From: Candidatus Woesearchaeota archaeon
GTDB taxonomy: Archaea > Nanobdellota > Nanobdellia > Woesearchaeales > UBA10216
DNA length: 64,000 nucleotides
Direction: 5' to 3'
Assembly: GCA_016180065.1 (NCBI GenBank)
Contig: JACPBY010000004.1
Location: 19,951-83,950, forward strand
Shown here: piece after piece, positions 42,063 to 50,958 of the stretch
Layout of the letters: each line of letters starts with the position of its first letter
Position numbering within the stretch: position 1 is the stretch's first letter
Notes under the pieces: model-generated
Seen by the model: the letters and a program-made list of their open reading frames with translations, nothing else
Told to the model about the DNA's origin: nothing
The model's database searches: none
Translations under genes and position numbers: made by a program

Positions 42063-42359
42063 ATGAGTGAGATGACGACAGTAACAAGAGGAAGCCAGAT
42101 AACCCTTACAAAAGAGGTAAGGGAGAAAGTAGGCATTGCTGAAGGAGACAAGGTAATGCTGAACGTGATTGGCAACACCATTGTCGTGGCAAAAAGGGAC
42201 CCTTCTGTGTTTGGCAACATCGAACCTTTCCTGCCAGCTAATTTTGAGAATGTTCTGAAAATGTTCAGAACTGATTCACGAAAGCGGCTTGAGCGTCTTG
42301 GAATAATTCCACCAGGCACAGGAAAGGAGAAGAGTGTGCCGAAAGAGGGGGAAAGTTGA
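42063..42359 (+). CDS. vapB: AbrB-type antitoxin (VapB)
   Basis: A 98-residue antitoxin with the AbrB fold (TTVTRGSQITLTKEVREKVGIAEGDKVMLNVIGNTIVVAKR) and a helical C-terminal extension (FENVLKMFRTDSRKRLERLGIIPP) that would bind the PIN toxin. The toxin start overlaps its stop by four bases. Confidence 0.88.
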   Translation: MSEMTTVTRGSQITLTKEVREKVGIAEGDKVMLNVIGNTIVVAKRDPSVFGNIEPFLPANFENVLKMFRTDSRKRLERLGIIPPGTGKEKSVPKEGES

Positions 42360-42784
42360 GGATTCTGCTGGATACGAACGTGCTGATTGAGCTTGAGCGG
42401 CGTAACAAAGAAGCCGCTGAACTGCTTGCAGAACTTTCTGCTAGCGGCGAGGAGCTCTTGGTGAGCGTGGTAGTTGTGTCTGAGCTGCTGACAGGTCCCT
42501 ATTTGACTGGACAGGAAAGGGCTTTGGCATCTGCAAAAAGGCTGCTGAGCCAGTTTAATGTTGTAGAATTGAATCAGCCAATAACTGAGACAATTGCACA
42601 GTACATGGCCTATCTGGCGTCCAAAGGCACGCCTCTTGAGTATCAGGACGTCGCCATAGCAGCCACCTTCGCAGTCACCAAATCCGACTTTTTGATAACG
42701 CAGAACAAAAAGCATTTTGAAGCTATCCCTGAAGTTGGCAATAAGGCACGGACAGTTTCAGAGTTCAGAAAAATCTACAAATGA
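42356..42784 (+). CDS. vapC: VapC-like PIN-domain toxin
   Basis: A 142-residue PIN ribonuclease with the full acidic set: ILLDTNVLIELERR (Asp), VVVSELLTG (Glu), LEYQDVAIAATFAV (Asp) and FLITQNKKHFEAIP. TTG start overlaps the antitoxin stop (TTGA). Cognate partner of the preceding AbrB-type protein. Confidence 0.9.
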   Translation: MRILLDTNVLIELERRNKEAAELLAELSASGEELLVSVVVVSELLTGPYLTGQERALASAKRLLSQFNVVELNQPITETIAQYMAYLASKGTPLEYQDVAIAATFAVTKSDFLITQNKKHFEAIPEVGNKARTVSEFRKIYK

Positions 42785-42875
42785 AAATTTCAATATCCGA
42801 AAGTAAAACATTTATATATCAGTTTATTAATTAGTATACTGGCGATAGTTGGATTGCTGCGGAAAAGAGGAGAAG

Positions 42876-44381
42876 ATGGCAGAAAAGGCATTGCTGGAGA
42901 AATACCATTTTGAAGAAGAAACTGCAGAACTTGTCAGCGGCATACCGAATGAAAAAACAGGCTATCCCGCGCCGGAATTCAGGCACAGGGTTGTTGTTGA
43001 GGCAATAAACGCCTACATCGAAGAGGCATACTTCTGGACCATTGACGAGATAAGGCTCGGCAGGAACTTCAACAAGTTTGTCAAGATAACCGATGTCCAT
43101 GCCGCTTCTGCGCAGTCAGCGTTCTTCGGGGTTTCAGAGCAGAGGCTTAGCCTCCAGCAGGAAAAAGCCGCAGGCTATCTCAGGGGGATAAGCGAGATGC
43201 TCAAGGCGCTGTTCCAGATAGTCAGGGAGCTGAGGATAATTGACGAGCGCATGGGTTATTACAAGCACACTTTTGAAAGGAAAAGCGAAGAAGACGCTGT
43301 CGGCTCCGAGATAACGCTGAAAGGGGTTTGGATTGACCAGGTGGAAGGCGGGGTAAAGAATCCCGCATCGGTTTTCGGGCTCTCACAGACCGTTGGCTTC
43401 TCTGTCCTGCCTGACCTGTTCTTCAGGGCGAGGTCAGACGACACTGGCGCTGACAAGGTAAAGCCGGAAGGGTATGATGCCTTTGTCAAAAAGGTCATTG
43501 ACGAATCAGACAAGGCAGTGGCAAAGATGGAAGGCTTCAACGAGAAGGTAAAGGAAGTCCTGAAGAGGAAGCTGACGCAGTATTACATGTGGAAGCTAAG
43601 GACATTCAGGGAACTTGACGCAAGAAGGAAGTTCACGATAAGGTACCTCAGGCAGCATTACGACACTATAAAGCTCTACATGGGCTGGATAAAGCCTTAC
43701 CTGAGAAATATTGCAAAGCTCCAGATGGCTGAGAAGCTGATTGAAGGAGATAAGGCTTACGAGCTGATAACAGCTTTTGAAGGAGCCCTGATGGAGGTTG
43801 AGGTGCTGACGTACAAGCACAATCCCGGCAGGAAATTCCACCCCTGCATCCTGCTTAACATATTCTACAGGACAACACCCTCCCTTACCTATGTGCAGGA
43901 AGGCTACCAGCGAGGCCCGGCCCACACAGGAAAATTTGACATGACGTTCAGGGGATATGCGTGGAGCGATGAGCAGATAAAGAACTACATCAGGATGAAG
44001 GAAGAAGAAGACCTCAAAATGCTTGGCATGATAAACGAAGACATAAAAGCATCAATGGACGCTTTGGGAGATGAGCTGAAGCAATACCTTAAAGAGGCAG
44101 GGGAAACATTTCCCGAAGATGAGGCTAAAGAGCCTGAAAAAAAGCCGTCCAACAGCCCCCTTGAGCCGTTCATAGGCGTTTTTGGAGGAGTTAAGGATAT
44201 CTTCAGTGCATTTGGAGGCATAAGGCCTGCCGGAAAGCAAAGCGTGAAAAAGCAGATTACAGGCGGAAAAAGCGATGTCCAGCTTGCAGGAGAGCTGGAG
44301 GATGTAAAAGTAGAGGTAAAGTCAGCAATTTACGGAATATACCACAACTACAAGAAGCTTCACGGCATGCTGACCTGGTAA
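42876..44381 (+). CDS. Lineage-specific helical protein, first gene of a three-gene block
   Basis: A 501-residue predicted soluble, mostly helical protein starting MAEKALLEKYHFEEETAELVSG. It has long amphipathic stretches (LRGISEMLKALFQIVRELRIIDERMGYY, RKFTIRYLRQHYDTIKLYMGWIKPYLRNIAKLQMA) and an acidic Pro-rich hinge near residue 420. No known domain was recognised. A GGAGAAG ribosome-binding site supports ATG 42876. It is followed by two genes on the same strand with short gaps, suggesting a shared pathway of unknown nature. Confidence 0.65.
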   Translation: MAEKALLEKYHFEEETAELVSGIPNEKTGYPAPEFRHRVVVEAINAYIEEAYFWTIDEIRLGRNFNKFVKITDVHAASAQSAFFGVSEQRLSLQQEKAAGYLRGISEMLKALFQIVRELRIIDERMGYYKHTFERKSEEDAVGSEITLKGVWIDQVEGGVKNPASVFGLSQTVGFSVLPDLFFRARSDDTGADKVKPEGYDAFVKKVIDESDKAVAKMEGFNEKVKEVLKRKLTQYYMWKLRTFRELDARRKFTIRYLRQHYDTIKLYMGWIKPYLRNIAKLQMAEKLIEGDKAYELITAFEGALMEVEVLTYKHNPGRKFHPCILLNIFYRTTPSLTYVQEGYQRGPAHTGKFDMTFRGYAWSDEQIKNYIRMKEEEDLKMLGMINEDIKASMDALGDELKQYLKEAGETFPEDEAKEPEKKPSNSPLEPFIGVFGGVKDIFSAFGGIRPAGKQSVKKQITGGKSDVQLAGELEDVKVEVKSAIYGIYHNYKKLHGMLTW

Positions 44382-44423
44382 TCATAAGAAGGTTTTTATT
44401 AGTTGCAGGATTAAACAGCAGCC

Positions 44424-45113
44424 ATGGCGACTATTGAGGAGCTGAAGAAGCTAAGCCCGCAGGAAAGGATAAGGTGCCTCAGGGAGCTTGAGGAAGAGCG
44501 CAGGAAAGAGATAGAGCAGGCTGAAGAGCTCATAAAGGAAACAAGCCGCGAGATTGCCGAGGCAGAAGAAAAGAGGAAAATACCAATACCCCAGGCAAGG
44601 GCGACAGACCTGTCATCAGCGCTCACAACAGCAGAAGAGAAGCAGCTTGTTGCGACCCACCACCTGATGGCTGAGGGAACACCAGCAGCACCCGCAGCTC
44701 CTGAGCAGCAGCCAAAAAGCCTGGAGGAAGTTGCGGCTGAAGAAGCATTACCCGCTCAAGCTCAACAGCCCCAGCAAAACCTTTTTGGCGAAAAAGGTTT
44801 ATCAAAAACACAGCAATTTGAAAGGCCGGCTTACGCCATAAGCGGCGAACAGCGGAAATCAGCATTTACAGAATATGCCCGGGCATCAGAGCAGAGCGTT
44901 ACAGGCGGCGGAGGCGTCAGCGGCCCTGCCAGCCAGATAGAGGATAAGGTAACGGAGTTTTACAGGCAAAGGGCGATTGCAGATACAGAGCCAACAGATA
45001 CAATGAGACAGTCTTACAAGTCAGAAACAGTGAGCGGAGGATACGAAGCAAGAAATGCAGAAGGGCAGCAAAGAAAACAAGCTCAGGAATTTTACAGCAA
45101 AGGAGCGCCATAA
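44424..45113 (+). CDS. Coiled-coil / low-complexity protein
   Basis: A 229-residue protein: an N-terminal Glu/Arg-rich coiled coil (LRELEEERRKEIEQAEELIKETSREIAEAEEKRK) followed by a disordered Gln/Ala/Pro region (PAAPAAPEQQPKSLEEVAAEEALPAQAQQPQQ) and a C-terminal tail with REQ-type residues. It sits between the 501-aa protein and the TIM-barrel protein (one-base gap to the latter), so it is probably part of the same operon. Function unknown. Confidence 0.6.
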   Translation: MATIEELKKLSPQERIRCLRELEEERRKEIEQAEELIKETSREIAEAEEKRKIPIPQARATDLSSALTTAEEKQLVATHHLMAEGTPAAPAAPEQQPKSLEEVAAEEALPAQAQQPQQNLFGEKGLSKTQQFERPAYAISGEQRKSAFTEYARASEQSVTGGGGVSGPASQIEDKVTEFYRQRAIADTEPTDTMRQSYKSETVSGGYEARNAEGQQRKQAQEFYSKGAP

Positions 45114-45114
45114 A

Positions 45115-47148
45115 ATGATTTTCAACCAGTCATACTTCACTGCAATGGACCGAGGCTATTACATGCCACTCCAGCCTGGCCAGGGGATGCCAGGAGAGAG
45201 GGTGGAGGATGTTCCTGAAATCGGGATCAGCCCGAAAGACATAGGCGTCTCAGCACACCCTGCGCAGGACCAGCTCCAGCAGGTGAAAGCCAGAATATTC
45301 CAGGGAGCCAGCAAGGTTGAGCTTGGCTTCTTTGGAAGGGGCAAAGGCTCGTTCCAGGGCGGGAATACCACTCCGGAAATGTACGGCAAGGAAGAGCGCA
45401 TTGACATGCGTGAGCTTGCGAAGATAAACAAGATTCAGCTCACAACACACGCAACCACAGCAGCGGGCAGCCTTGCAGGGTTCGGCCAGCAGGGCTTTGA
45501 CGAGCATGTCCGCGAACAATCGCTTCACGAGATTGAAAGGGCTGTTGACTTTGCAGCAGACGTCTCGAGAGGCGGGGCAATAGTCGTGCACGCAAATGAA
45601 TACCCGAGAGCCATAAAGGAATACTTTGAGAAGGAAAGGTTTGAGGCATACCCTGAAGAGGAGGAAAGGGCAGTGCTCTACCTTGTTGACGAAAGGACAG
45701 GACAGCTTGTCCCGGTCAGGAAAAATATGCCTGTGCATGAGCCTCTGTACAAAGAAACCGAAGACAAGACAGCATGGCTTGACATTGACGGAAAGCCCAT
45801 CCCGAAGGACCTGCTTTACCACCAGGTAAATGAGAAAGGCGAATGGGTCAAGGATGGGAAAGTAATAAAGCCGGAAGAGCTATACCGCAAATTGTTCCAG
45901 CGCGTTCCGGAATTTAATGAGGAGGGAACAGACTTTAAAACAGAACGGCGGGACTGGGATTATTTTGCCCAAAGGGCAGGTGAGTGGAACAAGCTTCACC
46001 CTGATGACAAAAAAACCGCTGAAGAGATGTGGTTCAGGATACAGACAGAAAACGCCATACTCAGGGCAAAGGGCTCATCATTGTTCTATGCAAGGGACTA
46101 CGAGCGCTCAAGGAAGGACAGGGACAAAGTGGTCAGAGCCTTAAAGTTTTACGAGCAACTGGAAAAGACAGTTCCCCCCGAGGAGGCGTGGAAAATGGCG
46201 TTTCAGGAGCCTCAATTCGCCCATTTTGCCGGCCTCGTGCCGCCTGAAACACGGCACCCTGTTGAATACCTGAAAGAGCTTTTGAAGAGGGAAGATGACA
46301 ACCTCAGGTTCATGCACGAGGCATCTGCTGCGGCTGATGCAGAGGCAGCAACACAGGCAGAGAACATTACAAAAATAAAGCCCATCGAGCAGTATGCCCT
46401 GGGCAAGACAGCAGACACTGTCGCGAGGGCAGCCATGTATGCATGGGACAAGGGAAAGCACCTTCGCGAGGACGTTACCAAAGGCGAGAAGCTTGAGAAG
46501 CCCCTGTTCATTTCGGTTGAAAACTTCTTTCCCGAGCAGTACGGCGGCCACCCTGACGAGATTAAAAGAATAGTTGAAGAGTCAAGGAAAAAGATGGTTG
46601 CAGAGCTTACAGACCCAAGGAACAGCGAGAAATACGGCGAAATCGGCGTAGGGGAAGCTGAGAAAATGGCAAAAGAGCACATCAAGGCAACCTGGGACAC
46701 AGGGCATGCGTTCATATGGAAAAAATACTTCAAGGGCTCTGATGAGGAGTTCAAGAAGTGGTACCTTGACAAGGCAAAAGAGTGGAAGGACCAGGGCGTG
46801 ATGGGGCACGTGCACGTTTCAGACAACTTCGGCTGGGAGGACGAGCATGTCATACCCGGGCAGGGCATCGCTCCCATAAAGGAATTTATCCAACTCATCA
46901 GGGATAAGGTTGACAAGGGAGAAATAGATGTCATTGTTGAGCCTGCGCACCAGGACTACCGCGCGCTTCTTGGAGGCTGGAGGGTGTTTGGCTCGTCCAT
47001 CTACGGCACATCAATGGGACAGAAGGAAAGCTGGGCAGGCCTTGAAAGAAGCTACTTCGGCCGCACTGCACCCCCATCATTCCTCTACGGAGAATCAGCC
47101 CCGGACCCGGAAGCATGGACGATGTGGACAGGAGTGAGGCTGGAGTAA
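45115..47148 (+). CDS. AP-endonuclease-2-like / xylose-isomerase-like TIM-barrel protein with large insertion
   Basis: A 677-residue protein with TIM-barrel segments of the sugar isomerase/endonuclease IV superfamily. The first half has IQLTTHATTAAGSLAGFG and AVDFAADVSRGGAIVVHANEYPRAI; the second half has FISVENFFPEQYGGHPDEIKRIVEE, TWDTGHAFIWKKYF, VMGHVHVSDNFGWEDEHVIPGQGIAPIKEFIQLI and VIVEPAH. The His, Glu and Asp residues match the usual metal-ligand positions. About 250 residues between the halves are a charged helical insertion. It starts one base after the previous stop. The substrate (DNA or sugar) cannot be decided from the sequence. Confidence 0.75.
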   Translation: MIFNQSYFTAMDRGYYMPLQPGQGMPGERVEDVPEIGISPKDIGVSAHPAQDQLQQVKARIFQGASKVELGFFGRGKGSFQGGNTTPEMYGKEERIDMRELAKINKIQLTTHATTAAGSLAGFGQQGFDEHVREQSLHEIERAVDFAADVSRGGAIVVHANEYPRAIKEYFEKERFEAYPEEEERAVLYLVDERTGQLVPVRKNMPVHEPLYKETEDKTAWLDIDGKPIPKDLLYHQVNEKGEWVKDGKVIKPEELYRKLFQRVPEFNEEGTDFKTERRDWDYFAQRAGEWNKLHPDDKKTAEEMWFRIQTENAILRAKGSSLFYARDYERSRKDRDKVVRALKFYEQLEKTVPPEEAWKMAFQEPQFAHFAGLVPPETRHPVEYLKELLKREDDNLRFMHEASAAADAEAATQAENITKIKPIEQYALGKTADTVARAAMYAWDKGKHLREDVTKGEKLEKPLFISVENFFPEQYGGHPDEIKRIVEESRKKMVAELTDPRNSEKYGEIGVGEAEKMAKEHIKATWDTGHAFIWKKYFKGSDEEFKKWYLDKAKEWKDQGVMGHVHVSDNFGWEDEHVIPGQGIAPIKEFIQLIRDKVDKGEIDVIVEPAHQDYRALLGGWRVFGSSIYGTSMGQKESWAGLERSYFGRTAPPSFLYGESAPDPEAWTMWTGVRLE

Positions 47149-47154
47149 AGGCTA

Positions 47155-47532
47155 TTACTTCACAAACTCCACATTGTCAAGCCCTTCAAACTCACTGTCG
47201 CCTGTCAGGAACTTCACTTTCAGCTTCCTTGCCACGACATAGCCGATGCAGTCAACGTAGGAAACATTGCTTTTTTTCAAAATTTTTCTTAGCCTTACCT
47301 TCTCCCACATCGCCTCTTTTAGAGTGTCATCACCAATTTTTACACAGAATTGACTGAACTTTTCAAACAGCTTCTCAGCGGTTTCAGGCTCGCCCTTGCT
47401 CACATAACCATAATACAGCTCCATCAGGTTAAGCTTTGTCGTAACTACGCCTGTATTCGTGGCATAAGGCAAATAGCTGCCGCTTGCCTGCGCTATCTCC
47501 TGAAGTGCGTAAGTGTCAAAGAAGTAATTCAT
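47155..47532 (-). CDS. vapC: VapC-like PIN-domain toxin
   Basis: A 125-residue PIN protein: NYFFDTYALQEIAQ (Asp), LNLMELYYGY (Glu), VSYVDCIGYVVARKLKVKFLTGDSEFEGLDNVEFV (Asp, Asp). It overlaps the antitoxin gene by four bases, as in other vapBC pairs here. Confidence 0.88.
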   Translation of the reverse strand: MNYFFDTYALQEIAQASGSYLPYATNTGVVTTKLNLMELYYGYVSKGEPETAEKLFEKFSQFCVKIGDDTLKEAMWEKVRLRKILKKSNVSYVDCIGYVVARKLKVKFLTGDSEFEGLDNVEFVK

Positions 47533-47747
47533 ACGCTTTCCCAGCCTTTCCTAACCCTGTCTTTGAACTTCTGGCCGCTCTCCTTCGTCTTTGCAATGCC
47601 AAACACATCGCTAAGGTCTGCCTTTTTTATAACGATGGGCAGTGATAATACATCGCCTTCCTTGATGTTCTGCTGTTCAACAAGCTCTTTTGGCAGAACT
47701 ACGCCCAGGGAATTTCCCCACTTCCTTGCCACCGTTATTGTTGCCAT
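47529..47747 (-). CDS. vapB: AbrB-type antitoxin (VapB)
   Basis: A 72-residue antitoxin with the AbrB fold (ATITVARKWGNSLGVVLPKELVEQQNIKEGDVLSLPIV) and a C-terminal helix (SGQKFKDRVRKGWESV). It precedes and is coupled to the PIN toxin on the minus strand. Confidence 0.88.
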   Translation of the reverse strand: MATITVARKWGNSLGVVLPKELVEQQNIKEGDVLSLPIVIKKADLSDVFGIAKTKESGQKFKDRVRKGWESV

Positions 47748-47797
47748 AAAAACGCTTTAGCAACACCCATTTATATAATTTTTGGTTATACTGAAAA

Positions 47798-49483
47798 TTA
47801 TATTTTTTCCAGCACCCTGACAGCCTTCTCTCCAAGTGCCAGCAAAAATGGCGCCAGCTTAGGCCCTCTTTCCCTGTTCAGCAAAACACTGTAAGCTGCC
47901 CTGAAGAATTCCGGCGGCTGCAGGCCAGCTTCTTTTGCAATGGAGTAGCACTCGTTGTAAAGTTCCTTTTCCTCCCACTTCTTTGATTTTAATTTTGCAG
48001 CCAAAGCTTTCAATGCGTTTTGCTGCTGCTGAGACAATTTTGGCCTCGTTTCTTCAGAAATGTCCTGTTGCAGCACATACCTGGCATCATCAGGGGCATA
48101 CATTCTTATCCAAGCCTTTGCAAGGCTGATGCGGCTCATAATCTGCTTATGCTGCTCTTTTTGATAATGCCCTGTCTTTTCAAGGCTGCCGGCAATGTCC
48201 TTTTCGTCCTCAAACACCTGCGCAACCATTGCAGCGTGGCTGAATGGCAGGCTGATTGGAGGCTCAATCTTCGCCTTATCAGGGCTGTTGGAGATTTCGT
48301 AAAGCCTCTTAAGGTGGGCTTTTTCCTTCTCATTCTCAACCACGGTTTTGCCGGAATAAACTGCCGCTGCTTTGTCATACTCGTCATACAGCAATGGCAA
48401 ATCCTTCCACGAAAAGCTCCTTTCAGTCATCAGCCGCTTGTTGTAGAAAAAGCGCAGCAGCTGTGGAGATGCAACCTCCAGCCACTGCCTGGGATAAACA
48501 ACATTGCCCAGAGAGGCGGACATCTTAACACCGTCAATTGTGAGGTGCTCATAAAAGAACGGCTCAGGGCTTGGAAAGTCAAGCACTTTTTCGCAAATCT
48601 CAGCATTAATCCAAAACGCGGAATTAGGAACCTGGTATTCCTTGCCAGCGCCTTCGCAACTCACTTGCCAGCGCGCCCACTGCGCAGCCCACTCGCTCTT
48701 GTAAGCAAGCTTCCCCGCGTCTTTTTGAGGGTCATTCTCTCCCTTGTGGCCGCAGCCCTTTGCAATGGCCGTTTCAAAAAGGTAGTCTTTGCAGGCATAC
48801 GAAACAACACCTGTCGTTTCATCCACGGAAGTTACCCTTGTGGTGATTATCTTGTCGCAGTTGCTGCACAATGGGTTCCAGGGCATCCACTCCCTCTTCA
48901 GCGGATTGGTGCGGTGCTTGTTCTGGATTTCCCTTATTGCCTCTGCATGCGCAATCAGCTTCCTGATGAAAGGAACAAAATTCCCTTTTGCATACTCATC
49001 CTTCATTGAGTAAATTTCGGTGTCTTCAAACACAAATTTACCGATAACAGAAAGATATTCCTCAACATGATGCTTTGCATACGACTCATGGCATCCTTCG
49101 GGGTCTGGTATCCTGCTGACAGGGCTGCCAAGGTATTTCTCAAACTCAGCAGGAACGCCTTTTGGAATCTTTCTCAGAGGGTCAGTGTCGTCAGCTACCC
49201 AGATGAGCCTTGATTTCTCTCCGGCATCAAGCAGCGCCCTGTGGACAGAAGCTGCCCTTGTCGTGTCGCTGAGCCTTCCGATGTGCAGGACTCCGGACAG
49301 GGAGGCTGCGGTTTTAACAACAAACTCGGCGGGTTTCCCGGCTTTCCTGTCGGAATAGCGGAACCTGTCACGCTTTATAATCTTCCCAGCAAGCTGGTCT
49401 GCCCAGAAGAGGTCAAAGTCCTCCTTTTCTTTTCCGCCTATTTTTTTATTTCCTTCGCTGCGGTTATTATCCTGCGGTTTCAT
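47798..49483 (-). CDS. lysS: Lysyl-tRNA synthetase, class I
   Basis: The archaeal-type class I LysRS, unrelated to the class II enzyme. The 561-residue protein has FVVKTAASLSGVLHIGRLSD (HIGH-like signature at 67-70), RLIWVADDTDPLRKIP, CysXXCys zinc-binding-like motif (PLCSNCDKI), WAAQWARWQVSCEGAGKEY and the KMSASLGN signature. The C-terminal helical anticodon-binding domain is complete. A tRNA-Lys gene lies 52 bp upstream on the same strand, so enzyme and substrate may be transcribed together. Confidence 0.96.
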   Translation of the reverse strand: MKPQDNNRSEGNKKIGGKEKEDFDLFWADQLAGKIIKRDRFRYSDRKAGKPAEFVVKTAASLSGVLHIGRLSDTTRAASVHRALLDAGEKSRLIWVADDTDPLRKIPKGVPAEFEKYLGSPVSRIPDPEGCHESYAKHHVEEYLSVIGKFVFEDTEIYSMKDEYAKGNFVPFIRKLIAHAEAIREIQNKHRTNPLKREWMPWNPLCSNCDKIITTRVTSVDETTGVVSYACKDYLFETAIAKGCGHKGENDPQKDAGKLAYKSEWAAQWARWQVSCEGAGKEYQVPNSAFWINAEICEKVLDFPSPEPFFYEHLTIDGVKMSASLGNVVYPRQWLEVASPQLLRFFYNKRLMTERSFSWKDLPLLYDEYDKAAAVYSGKTVVENEKEKAHLKRLYEISNSPDKAKIEPPISLPFSHAAMVAQVFEDEKDIAGSLEKTGHYQKEQHKQIMSRISLAKAWIRMYAPDDARYVLQQDISEETRPKLSQQQQNALKALAAKLKSKKWEEKELYNECYSIAKEAGLQPPEFFRAAYSVLLNRERGPKLAPFLLALGEKAVRVLEKI

Positions 49484-49535
49484 ATCTTGCTGCTGCTGCT
49501 GCCTGTTTTATAAAGATTTTGCAAAGAAAAATAAG

Positions 49536-49674
49536 CGGGCCCACAGGGACTTTCGGCTTGGCGCCTCTGTCCTTGTTGACATAGTCACCAAGTATTTGAA
49601 CCCTGGACCTAGTGATTAAGAGTTTCGAGCGTTGAATACCAGCCACTCGCTCTACCAGGCTAAGCTATGGGCCC
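49536..49674 (-). tRNA. tRNA-Lys (CTT) with two putative introns
   Basis: Minus-strand cloverleaf: acceptor GGGCCCA/TGGGCCC, D-arm GCTT/GAGC, anticodon stem AGTGG/TCACT, loop CTCTTAA (anticodon CTT), T-stem CAGGG/CCCTG. A 20-nt insertion (about 49623-49642) lies at the 5' side of the anticodon loop (31/32, or two bases on, because CT is repeated at the border). A 45-nt insertion (about 49550-49594) lies in the T-loop at 59/60. Discriminator G. It is located directly upstream of lysS. Confidence 0.88.
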
Positions 49675-49728
49675 ACTAACAGGCAGCAACCAAGAATTTG
49701 TTTAAAAAGATTGCTGTTATAGGGCTAT

Positions 49729-50846
49729 ATAGAAACCCTTTTCGTCGCTAATGCGGTTTTACTTCAGGAAATATAAAAAGGGTGAGAAACAAGTGCTCTG
49801 AACAGTAAAATCAAGGTGGCAAAAATTTTTGCTTTAACTTTAACGAACCGGTAAGCAGCGTACATGATAAGCCTGAACATCAACTCTTTGTTTTGCATTC
49901 TCCAATCTAAGGCGTTAACGTGGTCTCCCATCAAAGCATCAAGAACACCATTAACAGTCTCATTCTTACTACGCTGATGATAATCTTTCTTACTATAGCC
50001 TCGTTTCATCTTCTTCCGATACCTGCCTTGAGTTCTCCACACAGGCACGTCTTCATTCCTTGCAGGAATGATGCTTAAAGCATTCATCACTTCCCTGATG
50101 AACTCGTGCACGTACTCGGCATCATAGCCCATGTCTAAACTAATCTTGCTGAAAGGTTTTCCGCAACGCATAGCCTTTTTCCCAACAGGAATGAAGTAAG
50201 GGCTTTCGCTGCCTGACCTTCTGCTGAAGCCTGCAGCTATTGGAAGCTGCAGCCTGAGGTCTATGAAAGGGAAAACTTTAATGTAGCGTCGGACTTTACG
50301 CTTCTTAGCAGGCCTTCCCCGCTTCTTTTTCTTGTTCTTTCTTGAGAAGCTTTCAAGCCTGTTAACATAGTAAGCACTAACACGTCTAGGCTTATTACCA
50401 GTACCATCCAAGCCTCCGAAGACTTTCTTAATGCCTGTTCTTGCTAAAGCCATAGCAAGAACCAAGTCAAGGATGGTTTGCTTTATTCGCTTGGCGAACT
50501 TTTGCAGTGCTGTGAAGTGTTGTAGCGTTTCAAGCTTTAGGAACTGTATTAGCGGAGCCTTGTCAGGCAGGTCCTGCATGAATCTTTCGTACCCTTTTCG
50601 CTCGTACTGTCTGAAGCAAAGCAGGGCTATGTGTTGGTAGGTGGTGTATACGTGGTTGCTGAACTTGCTCGTGTATTTTGGCAGTCCGCTTCTTTTGCAC
50701 ATTTCTATTATTCTTTTCGCATGTTTTATATACTGGGTGTCCTCTTTTTCCTCTTGCATTTTGGGGTTCTCCTCTCTCCCCTTCGTTTTCCCGAAAGGGT
50801 CTGAGGAGACCCTTATCTTAAAAGTTTATCGAGAAAGGGTTTCTAT
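49729..50846 (-). mobile_element. Insertion sequence with DDE transposase and 13-bp terminal inverted repeats
   Basis: ATAGAAACCCTTT (49729-49741) and its exact complement AAAGGGTTTCTAT (50834-50846) bracket a single transposase gene, giving an element of about 1.12 kb. No target-site duplication is obvious at the borders. The right end lies 11 bp from a twin-hairpin element. Confidence 0.8.
49764..50759 (-). CDS. Transposase, IS4/IS5-like DDE family
   Basis: A 331-residue transposase with an N-terminal helical DNA-binding part (SGLPKYTSKFSNHVYTTYQHIALLCFRQY), the first catalytic Asp in VFGGLDGTGN, a strongly basic insertion (RKNKKKKRGRPAKKRKVRR), the second Asp in ISLDMGYDAEYVHEF and the Glu region RSKNETVNGVLDALMGDHVNALDWRMQNKELMFRLIMYAAYRF. 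The frame is intact, so the element could be active. The exact IS subgroup was not determined. Confidence 0.85.
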   Translation of the reverse strand: MQEEKEDTQYIKHAKRIIEMCKRSGLPKYTSKFSNHVYTTYQHIALLCFRQYERKGYERFMQDLPDKAPLIQFLKLETLQHFTALQKFAKRIKQTILDLVLAMALARTGIKKVFGGLDGTGNKPRRVSAYYVNRLESFSRKNKKKKRGRPAKKRKVRRYIKVFPFIDLRLQLPIAAGFSRRSGSESPYFIPVGKKAMRCGKPFSKISLDMGYDAEYVHEFIREVMNALSIIPARNEDVPVWRTQGRYRKKMKRGYSKKDYHQRSKNETVNGVLDALMGDHVNALDWRMQNKELMFRLIMYAAYRFVKVKAKIFATLILLFRALVSHPFYIS

Positions 50847-50856
50847 GCGGCTTGTT

Positions 50857-50947
50857 ATAGACAATTTCGTGGCTTATGACTCACTTTTTACGAAATTGTC
50901 TATCGGTGAATTTCGCCTATTTTAGGCTATAAGCTGCGAAATTCACC
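50857..50947. repeat. Twin-hairpin element, copy 2
   Basis: ATAGACAATTTCGT (50857-50870) pairs with ACGAAATTGTCTAT (50890-50903) across a 19-nt loop. One base later GGTGAATTTCGC (50905-50916) pairs with GCGAAATTCACC (50936-50947) across 19 nt. Arm length, loop length and the one-base junction match the element at 6801-6890, and AGACAA(C/T)TT is shared. It lies at the 3' end of the phosphohexomutase gene. Confidence 0.75.
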
Positions 50948-50958
50948 ATATCAGAATT

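Noticed and set aside
42023-42715. 230-codon minus-strand frame opposite the vapBC pair
   Set aside because: It is antisense to two well-supported overlapping genes and crosses their promoter.
49715-50862. TGTTATAG on both sides of the insertion sequence as a target duplication
   Set aside because: The copies are not at equal distances from the terminal repeats (several bases off on each side), so they are not a convincing duplication.
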